A stretch of 64,000 nucleotides of DNA. It comes from Ammoniphilus sp. CFH 90114. Lineage in GTDB: Bacteria; Bacillota; Bacilli; Aneurinibacillales; RAOX-1. How positions within the stretch are numbered: position 1 is the first letter of the stretch; each line of letters begins with the position of its first letter. The notes beneath the pieces were generated by a model, which saw only the letters and a program-made list of their open reading frames with translations, searched no databases and was not told the DNA's origin. Below are positions 8,309 to 15,999 of the stretch, one piece after another. The stretch lies in the NCBI RefSeq assembly GCF_004123195.1, contig NZ_SDLI01000011.1:1-64000 (forward strand), read 5' to 3'. The position numbers and the translations under genes were made by a program.

Positions 8309-8327
8309 TTTATACACCGTGTATAAA
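8309..8327. promoter_or_regulatory. 19-bp palindrome, candidate operator (copy 1)
   Basis: TTTATACACCGTGTATAAA is a perfect 9+1+9 dyad. It is centred about 50 bp upstream of the predicted transcription start of the amino-acid ABC operon. An 18/19 identical sequence occurs at 34662-34680 in front of the PucR regulator, with the same 5-nt spacing to a TTG-CC hexamer. The geometry suits an activator, or a repressor bound just upstream of -35. Confidence 0.6.
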
Positions 8328-8356
8328 AAAAGACCCATCCATTGGATGAGTCTTTC
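8328..8356 (-). terminator. Terminator of nhaC
   Basis: On the minus strand AAAGACTCATCC / GGATGGGTCTTT (12 bp, one mismatch) with a 3-nt loop, followed by T7, 15 bp after the nhaC stop codon. Confidence 0.8.
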
Positions 8357-8370
8357 TACATTATTTACAG

Positions 8371-9804
8371 CTACACCGCATCTTCCATTTGGACATTCCC
8401 TTTATTCTTCTGCTGTTGATTCGGCGTTAGCTTGACAATGCTAAAACCAATCCAAGCAAAAATAATAGAGATAATAGGAACAGCAAAGTTAAGAATCGCG
8501 TAAGGAGCATATTCTAGGGTTGAAACAGAGAGCGTTCCCGCTATAAATACACCACAGGTGTTCCAGGGTACGAATACCGAGGTGATGGTTCCACCGTCCT
8601 CAAGGGCACGTGATAAGTTCTTCGGATGAAGGTTGCGGTCTTGATAGGCCTTGGCATACATACGAGAAGGCACAATGATAGAGAGATATTGATCTGCTGA
8701 AACAATATTGGTAAAGAAGGAGGTTCCCACAGTAGAAGAGACAAGTCCCTTTTCTGATCTAACAAGACTTAGAATCTTACGCACGATAGACTCTAGCATT
8801 CCCGTATTCTCAAGAATTCCAGCAAATACAGCTGAAACGAGAACGAGAGAAATGGTATACATAATATTATCGATGCCGCCGCGATTAAGCAGACTATCTA
8901 CCATCTCATTTCCGGATTCAATACTGTAGCCGCCTTGCAATGTGGTGATGGCATCAGCCGTGACTCCACCCTGCACAAAGATATGAGCCAGTACTCCCAT
9001 GATTACACCCGCGATCAGGGCAGGCAATGCCGGCACCTTTCTCCCTACCATCACAATTACGATGACCGGAACAAGAAGCAGCCAAGGCGAAATCGTGAAG
9101 TTTTCCTGTAGCGTTTGAAGAACACTCTCTACGTCACCTGCGGTGACCGAATCGGAGGAGAATTGTCTTCCCATGTACCAGAATGCGCCTAAAGCAATGA
9201 GCAAACCAGGAATCGTAGTATACAGCATGTGCTTGATATGATCAAATAAGTCCGAACCAGAGAGTCCAGCTGCTAAGAGAGTCGTATCTGAAAGAGGCGA
9301 CATCTTATCTCCGAAGTACGCACCAGAAATGACCGCTCCCGCCACCATCGGAGCCGGAATTCCCATACTGATTCCGATCCCCATTCCCGCTACACCTATG
9401 GTTCCCATCGTCGACCAGGAACTTCCTATCGCTAGAGAAACGACGGCACAAATCAATGTAATCGCTACCAAGAAATAGGTAGGAGATAAGATCTTTAATC
9501 CATAAAACGTCATCGTAGCGATTATGCCTCCGCCAATCCAAGATCCGATAATCATTCCAACTGTGATAAGAATAACAATAGCCGGCAGGACTAAGCGGAT
9601 TCCCTGGTACATCCCCTCTTCAATATCCTTCCAAACATACCCCACCCGCCAGGCAATAAACGCAGCGACGATACTGCCGAAGATCAACGGCACATGTGGG
9701 CTTCCCTCAAACACGACAATCGTGATGGCCATCCCCATAATCATGGCCAATAGTGGAACTATGGCTAAGCCAAACGAGATTTCTTTCTTTTTCGAGTTGT
9801 CCAA
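8371..9804 (-). CDS. nhaC: NhaC family Na+/H+ antiporter
   Basis: A 477-aa polytopic membrane protein (about 11-12 segments) of the NhaC family, exchanging sodium (or an organic anion/proton pair in some relatives) for protons. Diagnostic stretches are SWSTMGTIGVAGMGIG, GAYFGDKMSPLSDTTLLAA and NIVSADQYLSI, which are conserved ion-path motifs. Length matches the family. It is a single gene with its own terminator. Some NhaC-type proteins carry malate/lactate rather than sodium, so the substrate is not fixed by sequence. Confidence 0.88.
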   Translation of the reverse strand: MDNSKKKEISFGLAIVPLLAMIMGMAITIVVFEGSPHVPLIFGSIVAAFIAWRVGYVWKDIEEGMYQGIRLVLPAIVILITVGMIIGSWIGGGIIATMTFYGLKILSPTYFLVAITLICAVVSLAIGSSWSTMGTIGVAGMGIGISMGIPAPMVAGAVISGAYFGDKMSPLSDTTLLAAGLSGSDLFDHIKHMLYTTIPGLLIALGAFWYMGRQFSSDSVTAGDVESVLQTLQENFTISPWLLLVPVIVIVMVGRKVPALPALIAGVIMGVLAHIFVQGGVTADAITTLQGGYSIESGNEMVDSLLNRGGIDNIMYTISLVLVSAVFAGILENTGMLESIVRKILSLVRSEKGLVSSTVGTSFFTNIVSADQYLSIIVPSRMYAKAYQDRNLHPKNLSRALEDGGTITSVFVPWNTCGVFIAGTLSVSTLEYAPYAILNFAVPIISIIFAWIGFSIVKLTPNQQQKNKGNVQMEDAV

Positions 9805-10332
9805 TCAAATTCCCCCTTATGATAAGATTCAGTATTTTCAATTAAACTATTTGCAAAAATGATGCCAACCCCAAAAATCACCTTAACACCCATTTAGTGG
9901 CATAGAATCTTCCATTTTAAGCAAAAACTTTTGCATGCCAATCTTTTTGGCTGCCAAAAAACTTACTGCCCCAATGCGCCGCGTTAACGGGACTTTTTAC
10001 CGTTATTTTCAGTTTTGAGGTCAAACTGGTTCAAATAAGGGAATAAGTTTCCGCCATCTCTTAATGAAAACGTTTCCAATTTGTTTCAAAAGAAAATAAC
10101 GGTAAATTCTCCTCCTATTTCATCGAAAAAACTATGTTTTCTCGAAATAGACGAAGTTTTTACCGTTAATCATTCCAGTTAGAATTCCCTGTACACCATA
10201 AGTAGACTTTAGCTAGTAAATGTCTTCTAGAATACCCTGTAAGGGGTATAAACCCTGCAGCCCACTTCCCGTATATCTTGCCATTTCCTTAGGCTGGCTT
10301 GGATTCGTAATATCCTACCCAACTAGCTGTAC
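9805..10332. repeat. Gene-free 528-bp intergenic region with inverted repeats
   Basis: No gene is visible between nhaC and azlD. The stretch holds the palindrome TTTTTGGCTGCCAAAAA (about 9946-9962). It also has a cluster of degenerate dyads with an AACGG..TTTTTACCGTTA theme (9983-10006, 10093-10120, 10145-10169) and a cre-like sequence TGAAAACGTTTCCA (10065-10078, one mismatch to the CcpA consensus). The cre-like site lies 260 bp from nhaC, so its relevance is doubtful. Confidence 0.4.
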
Positions 10333-10644
10333 TTATAACAACCTCCAACCCGCTACTACAACCACTCCCCCAACCATCGCCCAGAAAGGCTGACGGGTCT
10401 TCCAACCCATGAAGGCAGCACCTGCTGCTCCAAAAAGATAAGCCGGATCCCACGTTTGACCTGACTCAGGGATTAACAAAGGGGGAATGGCAAGCGAAGC
10501 AAACACTCCCAATGGAGCATAGGATAGAGCGCGATGGATGCGGGGCGAAAGGCCAGAGCGAGCTCCGAAGAGTAAAAAAGGGGCGCGAGTGAGGTAAGTG
10601 ACTAACCCCATTCCTAGTATCATCCAGAAAAATTCGCTACTCAT
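10333..10644 (-). CDS. azlD: AzlD family branched-chain amino-acid exporter subunit
   Basis: A 103-aa small membrane protein with four hydrophobic segments, matching the AzlD family (small partner of AzlC in amino-acid export). The N-terminal MILGMGLVTYLTRAPFLL motif is typical. Its start overlaps the end of azlC by 8 bp. The protein would form a two-component exporter with AzlC. Coupling to ablB upstream suggests the exported compound may not be a branched-chain amino acid here. Confidence 0.88.
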   Translation of the reverse strand: MSSEFFWMILGMGLVTYLTRAPFLLFGARSGLSPRIHRALSYAPLGVFASLAIPPLLIPESGQTWDPAYLFGAAGAAFMGWKTRQPFWAMVGGVVVVAGWRLL

Positions 10645-11338
10645 CTAACCATCCCCCATACACAATCGCCGTAAACGTCCCGAAGAACACCGCTGCTATC
10701 GGCCCCCATTGGTATTGAGCCACGGTACTAACGATTCCAACCAAGACCAGGCAGCCCCATTTCGTTCGAGTCGTAAGTTGCAGCATTAGAAGACCGATGA
10801 AGGTGGCCAAGAAGGCAAAATCAAGCCCAATGGCCTGAGTATCAAAAGTAAAGTGCCCGATCGTAGCTCCCGTCATGACACTGAATTGCCATAACGAGTA
10901 GTCCATCGTGGCCGAGCCTAGAAAATAATTGGCATCCCCGCCATGCCGACTGAACCGGTGAATGTTCACCCCATACGTTTCATCAGAAAGACTGACCGAT
11001 CCAACCCACAATTTCCCTTTGCTTTGCCCTTTCAGATAGGGCCCAAGAGACAAACCATAAATAATATGTCTCGCATTAATCAGCAACGTGGACAGGATGA
11101 CCGGCCAGCCGAAAATCCCTTGTTTAATCAGACCAAGCGCTGCAAATTGAGAGGACGCCCCGTTCACCATCATCGATAAAGCTACCGTTTCGGTCCAAGA
11201 CAACCCCATTTGCCGGGCAATCACCGCATAGACGATCCCATCGAAAAATCCACTGGCTACAATCGGGAACGTATCCCACATCCCTTGTATAAAGGGTCGT
11301 TCTCTTTTCTCCGCAAGAGTCGTAGCTTCCATCTTCAT
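10637..11338 (-). CDS. azlC: AzlC family amino-acid exporter, large subunit
   Basis: A 233-aa membrane protein of the AzlC/YgaZ family. Hallmarks are FFDGIVYAVIARQMGLSW, SSQFAALGLI, NARHIIYGLSLGPYL and SLSDETYGV. The ATG overlaps the ablB stop codon (ATGA), so translation is coupled to the beta-lysine acetyltransferase. A second ATG lies two codons later. Known homologues export branched-chain amino acids or azaleucine; the gene order raises the possibility of export of beta-lysine or a derivative. Confidence 0.9.
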   Translation of the reverse strand: MKMEATTLAEKRERPFIQGMWDTFPIVASGFFDGIVYAVIARQMGLSWTETVALSMMVNGASSQFAALGLIKQGIFGWPVILSTLLINARHIIYGLSLGPYLKGQSKGKLWVGSVSLSDETYGVNIHRFSRHGGDANYFLGSATMDYSLWQFSVMTGATIGHFTFDTQAIGLDFAFLATFIGLLMLQLTTRTKWGCLVLVGIVSTVAQYQWGPIAAVFFGTFTAIVYGGWLDE

Positions 11339-12189
11339 CTTCCGATAGGCTTAACCCACAGATTCATATCCTCCAGTTTGTCAAAGATGTTGCAGTTCTT
11401 CGTTAATCTTCCCGTATACTCATACCCCAGTTGATGAAACACCGCATTCATCCCAAACGACAGAGCCCGTGCCAAAGAATAATGACAGTAAATATGCCTG
11501 CTGATCAACTCTTCCTCCAACGCGTGGATGAGGATCTTCATCAACCCATGCTTTCGGTGTTCCGGCAACGTCGCGCAGTCCGTCATTTCCGCATTGTTAT
11601 ACGCCGAGTTGATCTCCGCGGAGGCAGCCGCTACAATTTGTCCCCCGCACTCAATCACTTGAAAAACCGTACCTTCTTCCATCATCTTCTGAACATAATC
11701 CGGCTGATCCATTGGTGTTGGATAGATCGGAAAAACGATTCGATACAAATCCGCCAGTTTTTTGGCATCCATTTTTTCTGCTAATCGAATAGAATAACCG
11801 TCTGGAAGCACAGGAATCTTCGAGGCTGAATCCATCTGCCCTACTTGGTGCAAAATCTCATCTTCTTCCATCCAGTACTCACTCGTCCGACGTTCATCCG
11901 TAAAATACAAGGCCAAACTGTAAGCATCACTGCCATTAAAGTAGCCTTTAAATACCCCTTCGATCATATACCCGCGAGAGAGCAGAGCCCCGACATCCTC
12001 CCAGCGTGTCTTAATAAACACCTTCGAGCAGCTATGCTCTTTCGCCAATTCACGAACCCGATCCGCCGCCGAGAGAGCGCTCCCACGAAAATCATCCACC
12101 CGTAATCTCTCATTGGCAAAATCCAAATAAACCTCCATGGTAAAATCCGGTCCTGTCTCTGTTCGGCTTACATACGGTATCTCTAGCAT
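11335..12189 (-). CDS. ablB: Beta-lysine N6-acetyltransferase (AblB/YodP)
   Basis: A 284-aa GNAT-fold enzyme closely resembling AblB/YodP, which acetylates the epsilon amino group of beta-lysine made by KamA. The C-terminal family signature (SLARALSFGMNAVFHQLGYE followed by YTGRLTKNCNIFDKLEDMN) is clear, as is the acetyl-CoA-binding region around LPEHRKHGLMKILIHALEEE. In B. subtilis the homologue YodP lies next to KamA. Here yokU-kamA is directly upstream on the same strand, but a strong hairpin (12226-12256) stands 37 bp before the start codon. A GGAGGG site precedes the ATG. It overlaps azlC by 4 bp. Confidence 0.9.
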   Translation of the reverse strand: MLEIPYVSRTETGPDFTMEVYLDFANERLRVDDFRGSALSAADRVRELAKEHSCSKVFIKTRWEDVGALLSRGYMIEGVFKGYFNGSDAYSLALYFTDERRTSEYWMEEDEILHQVGQMDSASKIPVLPDGYSIRLAEKMDAKKLADLYRIVFPIYPTPMDQPDYVQKMMEEGTVFQVIECGGQIVAAASAEINSAYNNAEMTDCATLPEHRKHGLMKILIHALEEELISRHIYCHYSLARALSFGMNAVFHQLGYEYTGRLTKNCNIFDKLEDMNLWVKPIGR

Positions 12190-12225
12190 GACCCAAAATC
12201 CCTCCTCTTCTCTATTCTAACAGGA

Positions 12226-12256
12226 AAAAATAACCGGAGAGTCTCCGGTTATTTTT
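12226..12256. terminator. Perfect hairpin with flanking A/T tracts, just upstream of ablB
   Basis: AAAAATAACCGGA (12226-12238) pairs with TCCGGTTATTTTT (12244-12256) around a 5-nt loop. In the minus direction it ends in T6 and is an excellent intrinsic terminator for kamA-yokU. It lies only 37 bp before the ablB start, leaving little room for a separate promoter, so it may act as an attenuator. Confidence 0.75.
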
Positions 12257-12505
12257 ACGTTCACGATTTAAGGGGGGCAGTTGGTCTAACAGAAATAACC
12301 GGAGTTTTTCCTGTTATTTCACCTTTCACCCCAAAAAGGAGGAAGATAAGGGGAGTTTTTCCGGCTATTAGAGGTAGCAGCCTACTTCTAGCCTCATTTT
12401 GAGCAAATAAAGGAAATTTCCCCTGCTATTTTCGCCCAAATTCCCCTATTCTTAAAAATAACCGGAATTCCTCCTGTTAACTACTCCCCAACACCCCTCC
12501 GCCAC
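12257..12505. repeat. Cluster of degenerate inverted repeats between yokU and ablB
   Basis: Gene-free. Units share a theme AATAACCGGA(G)TTTTTCC.G.TATT: about 12292-12320, 12345-12370, 12405-12432 and 12454-12480, plus the hairpin at 12226-12256. Spacing is about 50-65 bp. Similar clusters occur at 4959-5071, 9983-10169 and 39440-39627. Confidence 0.6.
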
Positions 12506-12769
12506 CTATTTCAAAGAAAATATATTCTTCAATGGAGCCTTCAACAATTCATCATACGTAAATTGGTCTGGATACTCTGATAGGTCACTCATATACAAAG
12601 CATCTTCCACTTTTTGATTCACCGCATCGGCCAAGTAAGATCCACAGGAGGGGCAGGAGAGAGCCGGCACCTGCAGGATCTGCACCGATCTCCTTCCGTC
12701 TGGCATCACCCAGTAGCAATCCTTCAGGGATTCTTGAGCGGTTGGTTTTTCACACCAAAGACATTCCAT
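12506..12769 (-). CDS. yokU: YokU-like zinc-ribbon protein
   Basis: An 87-aa protein with two CxxC knuckles (ECLWCEK near the N-terminus and LSCPSCGSYL at about residues 37-46), matching the YokU family. In Bacillus this small zinc-finger protein is typically encoded beside kamA and is expressed in the mother cell; its role is unknown. The ATG at 12769 is chosen because AAGGAGG lies 8 bp before it; an upstream GTG at 12778 lies within that site. It follows kamA by 18 bp in the same operon. Confidence 0.88.
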   Translation of the reverse strand: MECLWCEKPTAQESLKDCYWVMPDGRRSVQILQVPALSCPSCGSYLADAVNQKVEDALYMSDLSEYPDQFTYDELLKAPLKNIFSLK

Positions 12770-12787
12770 TGTTGCCACCTCCTTGAA

Positions 12788-14188
12788 TTAAGATTTTGCT
12801 TTAATTAATTTCGCCTTCATTTCATCACGCTTATCGCGACGGTCCTTCAAGGAAGCGTGATCTTCTGCCTCTTTATAAGCTTCACGCTTATTCATACGGC
12901 GCAGTCCTTCTGGCACCAAGTTGAACTTCTCATCATTGAGCAACGCGGAGATTCCCACCGATTCCGGTCTCTCTGTAATACCGAAAGCCTCATTAAAGTA
13001 CTCATCTGCACGTCCAGCTACGTAGTTCTTTGGCTCTGGATAGGAAGTGATCACTCCTTCAAAGTTACGCAATACGACTTTTTCCGCACTTTGAGAGATT
13101 AAGTAGTTTGGTGATAAAGCAATCTTTCCACCACCGCCTGGTGCATCGACAACAAACGTTGGTACGGCATAGCCGGATGTATGACCGCGCAATCCTTCAA
13201 TGATTTCTAATCCCTTCGCTACTGGCGCACGGAAGTGTCCGATTCCTTCAGACAAGTCACATTGGTAGATGTAGTAAGGTCTTACGCGAGCTTTTACCAG
13301 GTCATGCATTAATTTCTTCATGATATGAACGCTGTCATTAATTCCAGCTAGGATAACCGCTTGGTTACCAATCGGTACTCCGGCAAAGGAAAGCATATCG
13401 CAGGCCTTCTTCGCTTCTTCGGTTAGCTCTAAAGAGTGATTAAAGTGAGTATTCAACCAAATCGGATGATACTTCTTCAAAATGTTGCACAGATCTTCTG
13501 TAATACGTTGCGGGAATACCACCGGTGCACGAGTTCCGATGCGGATGATTTCCACATGCGGGATCGCACGAAGGTTCTTTAATATATATTCTAAAATGGT
13601 ATCGTTAATGAGTAGCCCGTCTCCACCAGAGATCAAAACGTCGCGAATTTCTGGCGTATTGCGGATATATTCGATCGCTGCATCCAATTGCTTCTTCGGT
13701 ACACCCATTCCCACCTGGCCAGAGAAGCGACGGCGAGTACAGTAACGGCAGTACATCGAGCATTGGTTGGTGACAAGGAACAAGACACGGTCAGGATAAC
13801 GGTGAGTCAACCCTGGAACCGGAGAATCTTCATCTTCGTGAAGAGGATCTTCTAAGTCGTATTTCGTTTTAAGGATTTCTGCAGACAAAGGTACGGACTG
13901 CAAACGGATCGGACAGCGTGGATCATCTGGATTCATAAGAGAAGCATAGTAAGGTGTAATATTTAATGGAATTGTCTGGGTCGAGATGCGCACCCCTTCT
14001 TCTTCCTCAGGTGTCAGGTTCACAACCTTCTTCAAGTCGTCTAGTGTACGGATCGTATTCGTTAACTGCCACAGCCAGTCATTCCATTGCTCATCCGTAA
14101 CATCCTTCCAAAGCTCAACCTCACGGAAATGACGACGTGTACCAGGTGCTTGCTTACCCGCTTTTAAATCTTTTTCCAATAGACTCAT
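12788..14188 (-). CDS. kamA: L-lysine 2,3-aminomutase
   Basis: A 466-aa radical-SAM, PLP-dependent enzyme converting L-lysine to L-beta-lysine. The [4Fe-4S]/SAM motif is CSMYCRYC with cysteines at residues 143, 147 and 150. The glycine-rich GGDGLL and the PLP-lysine segment VDAPGGGGKIALSP are as in characterised KamA, and the length fits. It is the first gene of kamA-yokU and has a consensus sigma-54 promoter at 14229-14245, unlike the sporulation-sigma control described for the B. subtilis homologue. The product probably feeds AblB. Confidence 0.95.
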   Translation of the reverse strand: MSLLEKDLKAGKQAPGTRRHFREVELWKDVTDEQWNDWLWQLTNTIRTLDDLKKVVNLTPEEEEGVRISTQTIPLNITPYYASLMNPDDPRCPIRLQSVPLSAEILKTKYDLEDPLHEDEDSPVPGLTHRYPDRVLFLVTNQCSMYCRYCTRRRFSGQVGMGVPKKQLDAAIEYIRNTPEIRDVLISGGDGLLINDTILEYILKNLRAIPHVEIIRIGTRAPVVFPQRITEDLCNILKKYHPIWLNTHFNHSLELTEEAKKACDMLSFAGVPIGNQAVILAGINDSVHIMKKLMHDLVKARVRPYYIYQCDLSEGIGHFRAPVAKGLEIIEGLRGHTSGYAVPTFVVDAPGGGGKIALSPNYLISQSAEKVVLRNFEGVITSYPEPKNYVAGRADEYFNEAFGITERPESVGISALLNDEKFNLVPEGLRRMNKREAYKEAEDHASLKDRRDKRDEMKAKLIKAKS

Positions 14189-14228
14189 GTATATTTCCCC
14201 CTTACGTTATCTTGTTGCCTATTATTAA

Positions 14229-14245
14229 CGCAAGGATCGTGCCAA
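14229..14245 (-). promoter_or_regulatory. Sigma-54 (-24/-12) promoter of kamA
   Basis: On the minus strand TTGGCACGATCCTTGCG matches the RpoN consensus TTGGCAC-N5-TTGC exactly, with the 12-bp GG-to-GC step. It lies about 40 bp upstream of the kamA start codon. It requires an enhancer-binding activator; the only one in the window is at 18238-19668. Confidence 0.88.
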
Positions 14246-14268
14246 CGGTATTTTCCCTTTAAAACAGT

Positions 14269-14296
14269 AAAAAAGAGGGGTTTCCCCCTCTTTTTT
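14269..14296. terminator. Bidirectional terminator upstream of kamA
   Basis: AAAAAAGAGGGG (14269-14280) pairs with CCCCTCTTTTTT (14285-14296) around a 4-nt loop. It ends the tail-collar gene cluster and insulates the kamA promoter. Confidence 0.88.
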
Positions 14297-14302
14297 CGCC
14301 TT

Positions 14303-14355
14303 TGGCGCAAAATATACGGCAATGTTTAGAATCTTTTGCAGCCATATTTTCGGCA
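14303..14355. promoter_or_regulatory. Candidate upstream activating sequences for kamA
   Basis: Two 19-bp imperfect dyads, TGGCGCAAAATATACGGCA (14303-14321) and TGCAGCCATATTTTCGGCA (14337-14355), lie 60-110 bp upstream of the -24 element with centres 34 bp apart. A sequence sharing CGCAAAATAT occurs in the promoter region of the activator gene (minus strand, about 19726-19742). Location and pairing suit enhancer-binding-protein sites; this is inference. Confidence 0.35.
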
Positions 14356-14379
14356 CTAGCTTACATTATTCAATTAAAC

Positions 14380-14904
14380 TTAACTACGCGGTGAAAAAGT
14401 CCCTTGCAAGGCAATAATAAAATTCAACCCCAAGTAGGGTTGACGATTGTTATGCGGAATACTATTCCCCGTAGAACGGATAGCACTTCCATTCATAGGA
14501 ACATGGGCACCAGAACCGTAGGCATCCCTGCCATTTCGCCCCTTTACTTCTGTCCAGACCCTGCCTGTTGGATCCGAGTTTGTATCCGTTTTATCCCCCA
14601 CTCGCACTTGATGAGAATGCTCTGGCATTTCCGAAATCGTAAGGGCGACCGTTGCTTCTCCTCCCTGTTTACCCAAATCATATGCTGATAATCCCTGCCC
14701 TTGGCCAGCTCCAATAGGAACACGTCCCTGCAAATTTGGCAAGGCAAAGGTTGTTTTTCCATCTCCTCCGTACATGGTCCCTAATAATGAAAAAAGAGCC
14801 GTGTTCTGAGCCAGTGGAAGGATTTGTCCATTACAGAACGCCCAACCCTTCGGTGGAAAATTCCCGGCAAATATGCGTATTTCAGCAAGAAATGCATCCG
14901 ACAT
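14380..14904 (-). CDS. Phage-tail-collar/microcystin-dependent-type protein (paralogue 1)
   Basis: A 174-aa protein with the tail-collar fold of MdpB-like proteins. Signatures are EIRIFAGNFPPKGWAFCNGQ at the N-terminus, GTMYGGDGKTTFALPNLQGR in the middle and a C-terminal HNNRQPYLGLNFIIALQG. Three adjacent ATGs occur; the third (14904) sits 8 bp after GGGGG and is preferred. It is the last of three tandem paralogues behind a DUF6916 gene. The biological role of these cellular collar-domain proteins is not established; surface exposure is plausible but there is no signal peptide. Confidence 0.85.
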   Translation of the reverse strand: MSDAFLAEIRIFAGNFPPKGWAFCNGQILPLAQNTALFSLLGTMYGGDGKTTFALPNLQGRVPIGAGQGQGLSAYDLGKQGGEATVALTISEMPEHSHQVRVGDKTDTNSDPTGRVWTEVKGRNGRDAYGSGAHVPMNGSAIRSTGNSIPHNNRQPYLGLNFIIALQGTFSPRS

Positions 14905-14923
14905 CATCATTACCCCCTAGCTT

Positions 14924-15418
14924 CTAATTGTAACTTGGAAAAATCCCTTGTATCGCTATACAATAGTTAACGACCCTATAAGGCTGACGATTCTCATGAG
15001 GATGACCACCGCCAACTGAAGTAATCGCACTTGGGTGCAAACCTATGAGACTATTTGTTCCATAGGCTTCCACATCTGTATTGGCCCAAATAAGCCCTTC
15101 AGGATTCCTCGAAGTAGCCAACATAGAACTAGCGGCCACACTATGGGTATGACTGGGCATTTCACTCATGTTTAGCGTGTGATATTCAGAACCGCCACGT
15201 TCACCAAGATAAAGATTGGTGCTTGTATGTACGGGTACACGACCGCGAAGGTCAGGTAAGCCAAAAGTCGTTCTACCATCCCCGCCATAAGTGACCCCTA
15301 ATAAAGCAAACAAGGCTTGATTTTGGTTAATCGGCATCAGCTGACCATTACATTGCGCCCAGCCCTTTGGTGCAAAATGAAATGAAAAGATCCGAATTTC
15401 CCCTATGAAAGGTTCCAT
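14924..15418 (-). CDS. Phage-tail-collar/microcystin-dependent-type protein (paralogue 2)
   Basis: A 164-aa relative of its two neighbours, with EIRIFSFHFAPKGWAQCNGQ, GVTYGGDGRTTFGLPDLRGR and the C-terminal HENRQPYRVVNYCIAIQG. AAAAGGAGG lies before the ATG. Intergenic gaps of about 20 bp to both neighbours indicate one operon. It is shorter than the others in the loop between the collar core and the C-terminal motif, suggesting functional divergence of the exposed tip. Confidence 0.85.
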   Translation of the reverse strand: MEPFIGEIRIFSFHFAPKGWAQCNGQLMPINQNQALFALLGVTYGGDGRTTFGLPDLRGRVPVHTSTNLYLGERGGSEYHTLNMSEMPSHTHSVAASSMLATSRNPEGLIWANTDVEAYGTNSLIGLHPSAITSVGGGHPHENRQPYRVVNYCIAIQGIFPSYN

Positions 15419-15438
15419 AATGTCCTCCTTTTCAATTT

Positions 15439-15957
15439 TTAAGTCTGACTCGGAAAGATTCCGAATAATGAAATGATGTAATTTATCGCTAAGTACGGCA
15501 TCAAATTGTTATGAGGTTGGTTTCCACCTGTTCTTCCTAAACATTCATTAGCCATCCTAGCATTCGGGTTAACATGATTACCGTAAGGTTGTAGGTTCGA
15601 TTTTGCCCAGACTGCATGTTGAGGGCTACTTGTCGTAGCTTCAAGTGTGGAAGCTTGGGGAATATGGTGATGAGCGGGGATCTGGTTCACAGTCAAGGTT
15701 ACTTTCTCCACGCCGCCCATTTCTCCAAGAATATACTTATTCCCAGCTGATAGCTGCCCCATATGAACCGGTGCTCGTCCTCGAAGATCTGGTAAAGCAA
15801 ACGTATTTACTCCATCCCCCCCGTAGATTGTTCCTATGAGCGAAAATAACATGTCATTTTCCCAAATAGACAGTAACTGACCATGACAAAACATCCACCC
15901 TGCAGGTGCAAAATTCCCAGCAAACATACGTATTTCTCCAACATACGGTTCAACCAT
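15439..15957 (-). CDS. Phage-tail-collar/microcystin-dependent-type protein (paralogue 3)
   Basis: A 172-aa member of the same family, with EIRMFAGNFAPAGWMFCHGQ, GTIYGGDGVNTFALPDLRGR and a C-terminal HNNLMPYLAINYIISLFG. A GTGGAGG site precedes the ATG. It lies 42 bp downstream of the DUF6916 gene. No phage structural, integrase or lysis genes are nearby, so this is a chromosomal cassette rather than a prophage. Confidence 0.85.
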   Translation of the reverse strand: MVEPYVGEIRMFAGNFAPAGWMFCHGQLLSIWENDMLFSLIGTIYGGDGVNTFALPDLRGRAPVHMGQLSAGNKYILGEMGGVEKVTLTVNQIPAHHHIPQASTLEATTSSPQHAVWAKSNLQPYGNHVNPNARMANECLGRTGGNQPHNNLMPYLAINYIISLFGIFPSQT

Positions 15958-15999
15958 AAGGAACCTCCACTATCATGAATTGTTTTATGAGCCCAAAGC

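Noticed and set aside
10065-10078. TGAAAACGTTTCCA as a CcpA cre site
   Set aside because: One mismatch to consensus and 260 bp from the nearest start codon inside a repeat cluster; kept only as a note in the region entry.
14380-15957. Prophage remnant suggested by tail-collar domains
   Set aside because: No integrase, terminase, capsid, lysis or attachment sites nearby; cellular collar-domain cassettes of this kind are common.
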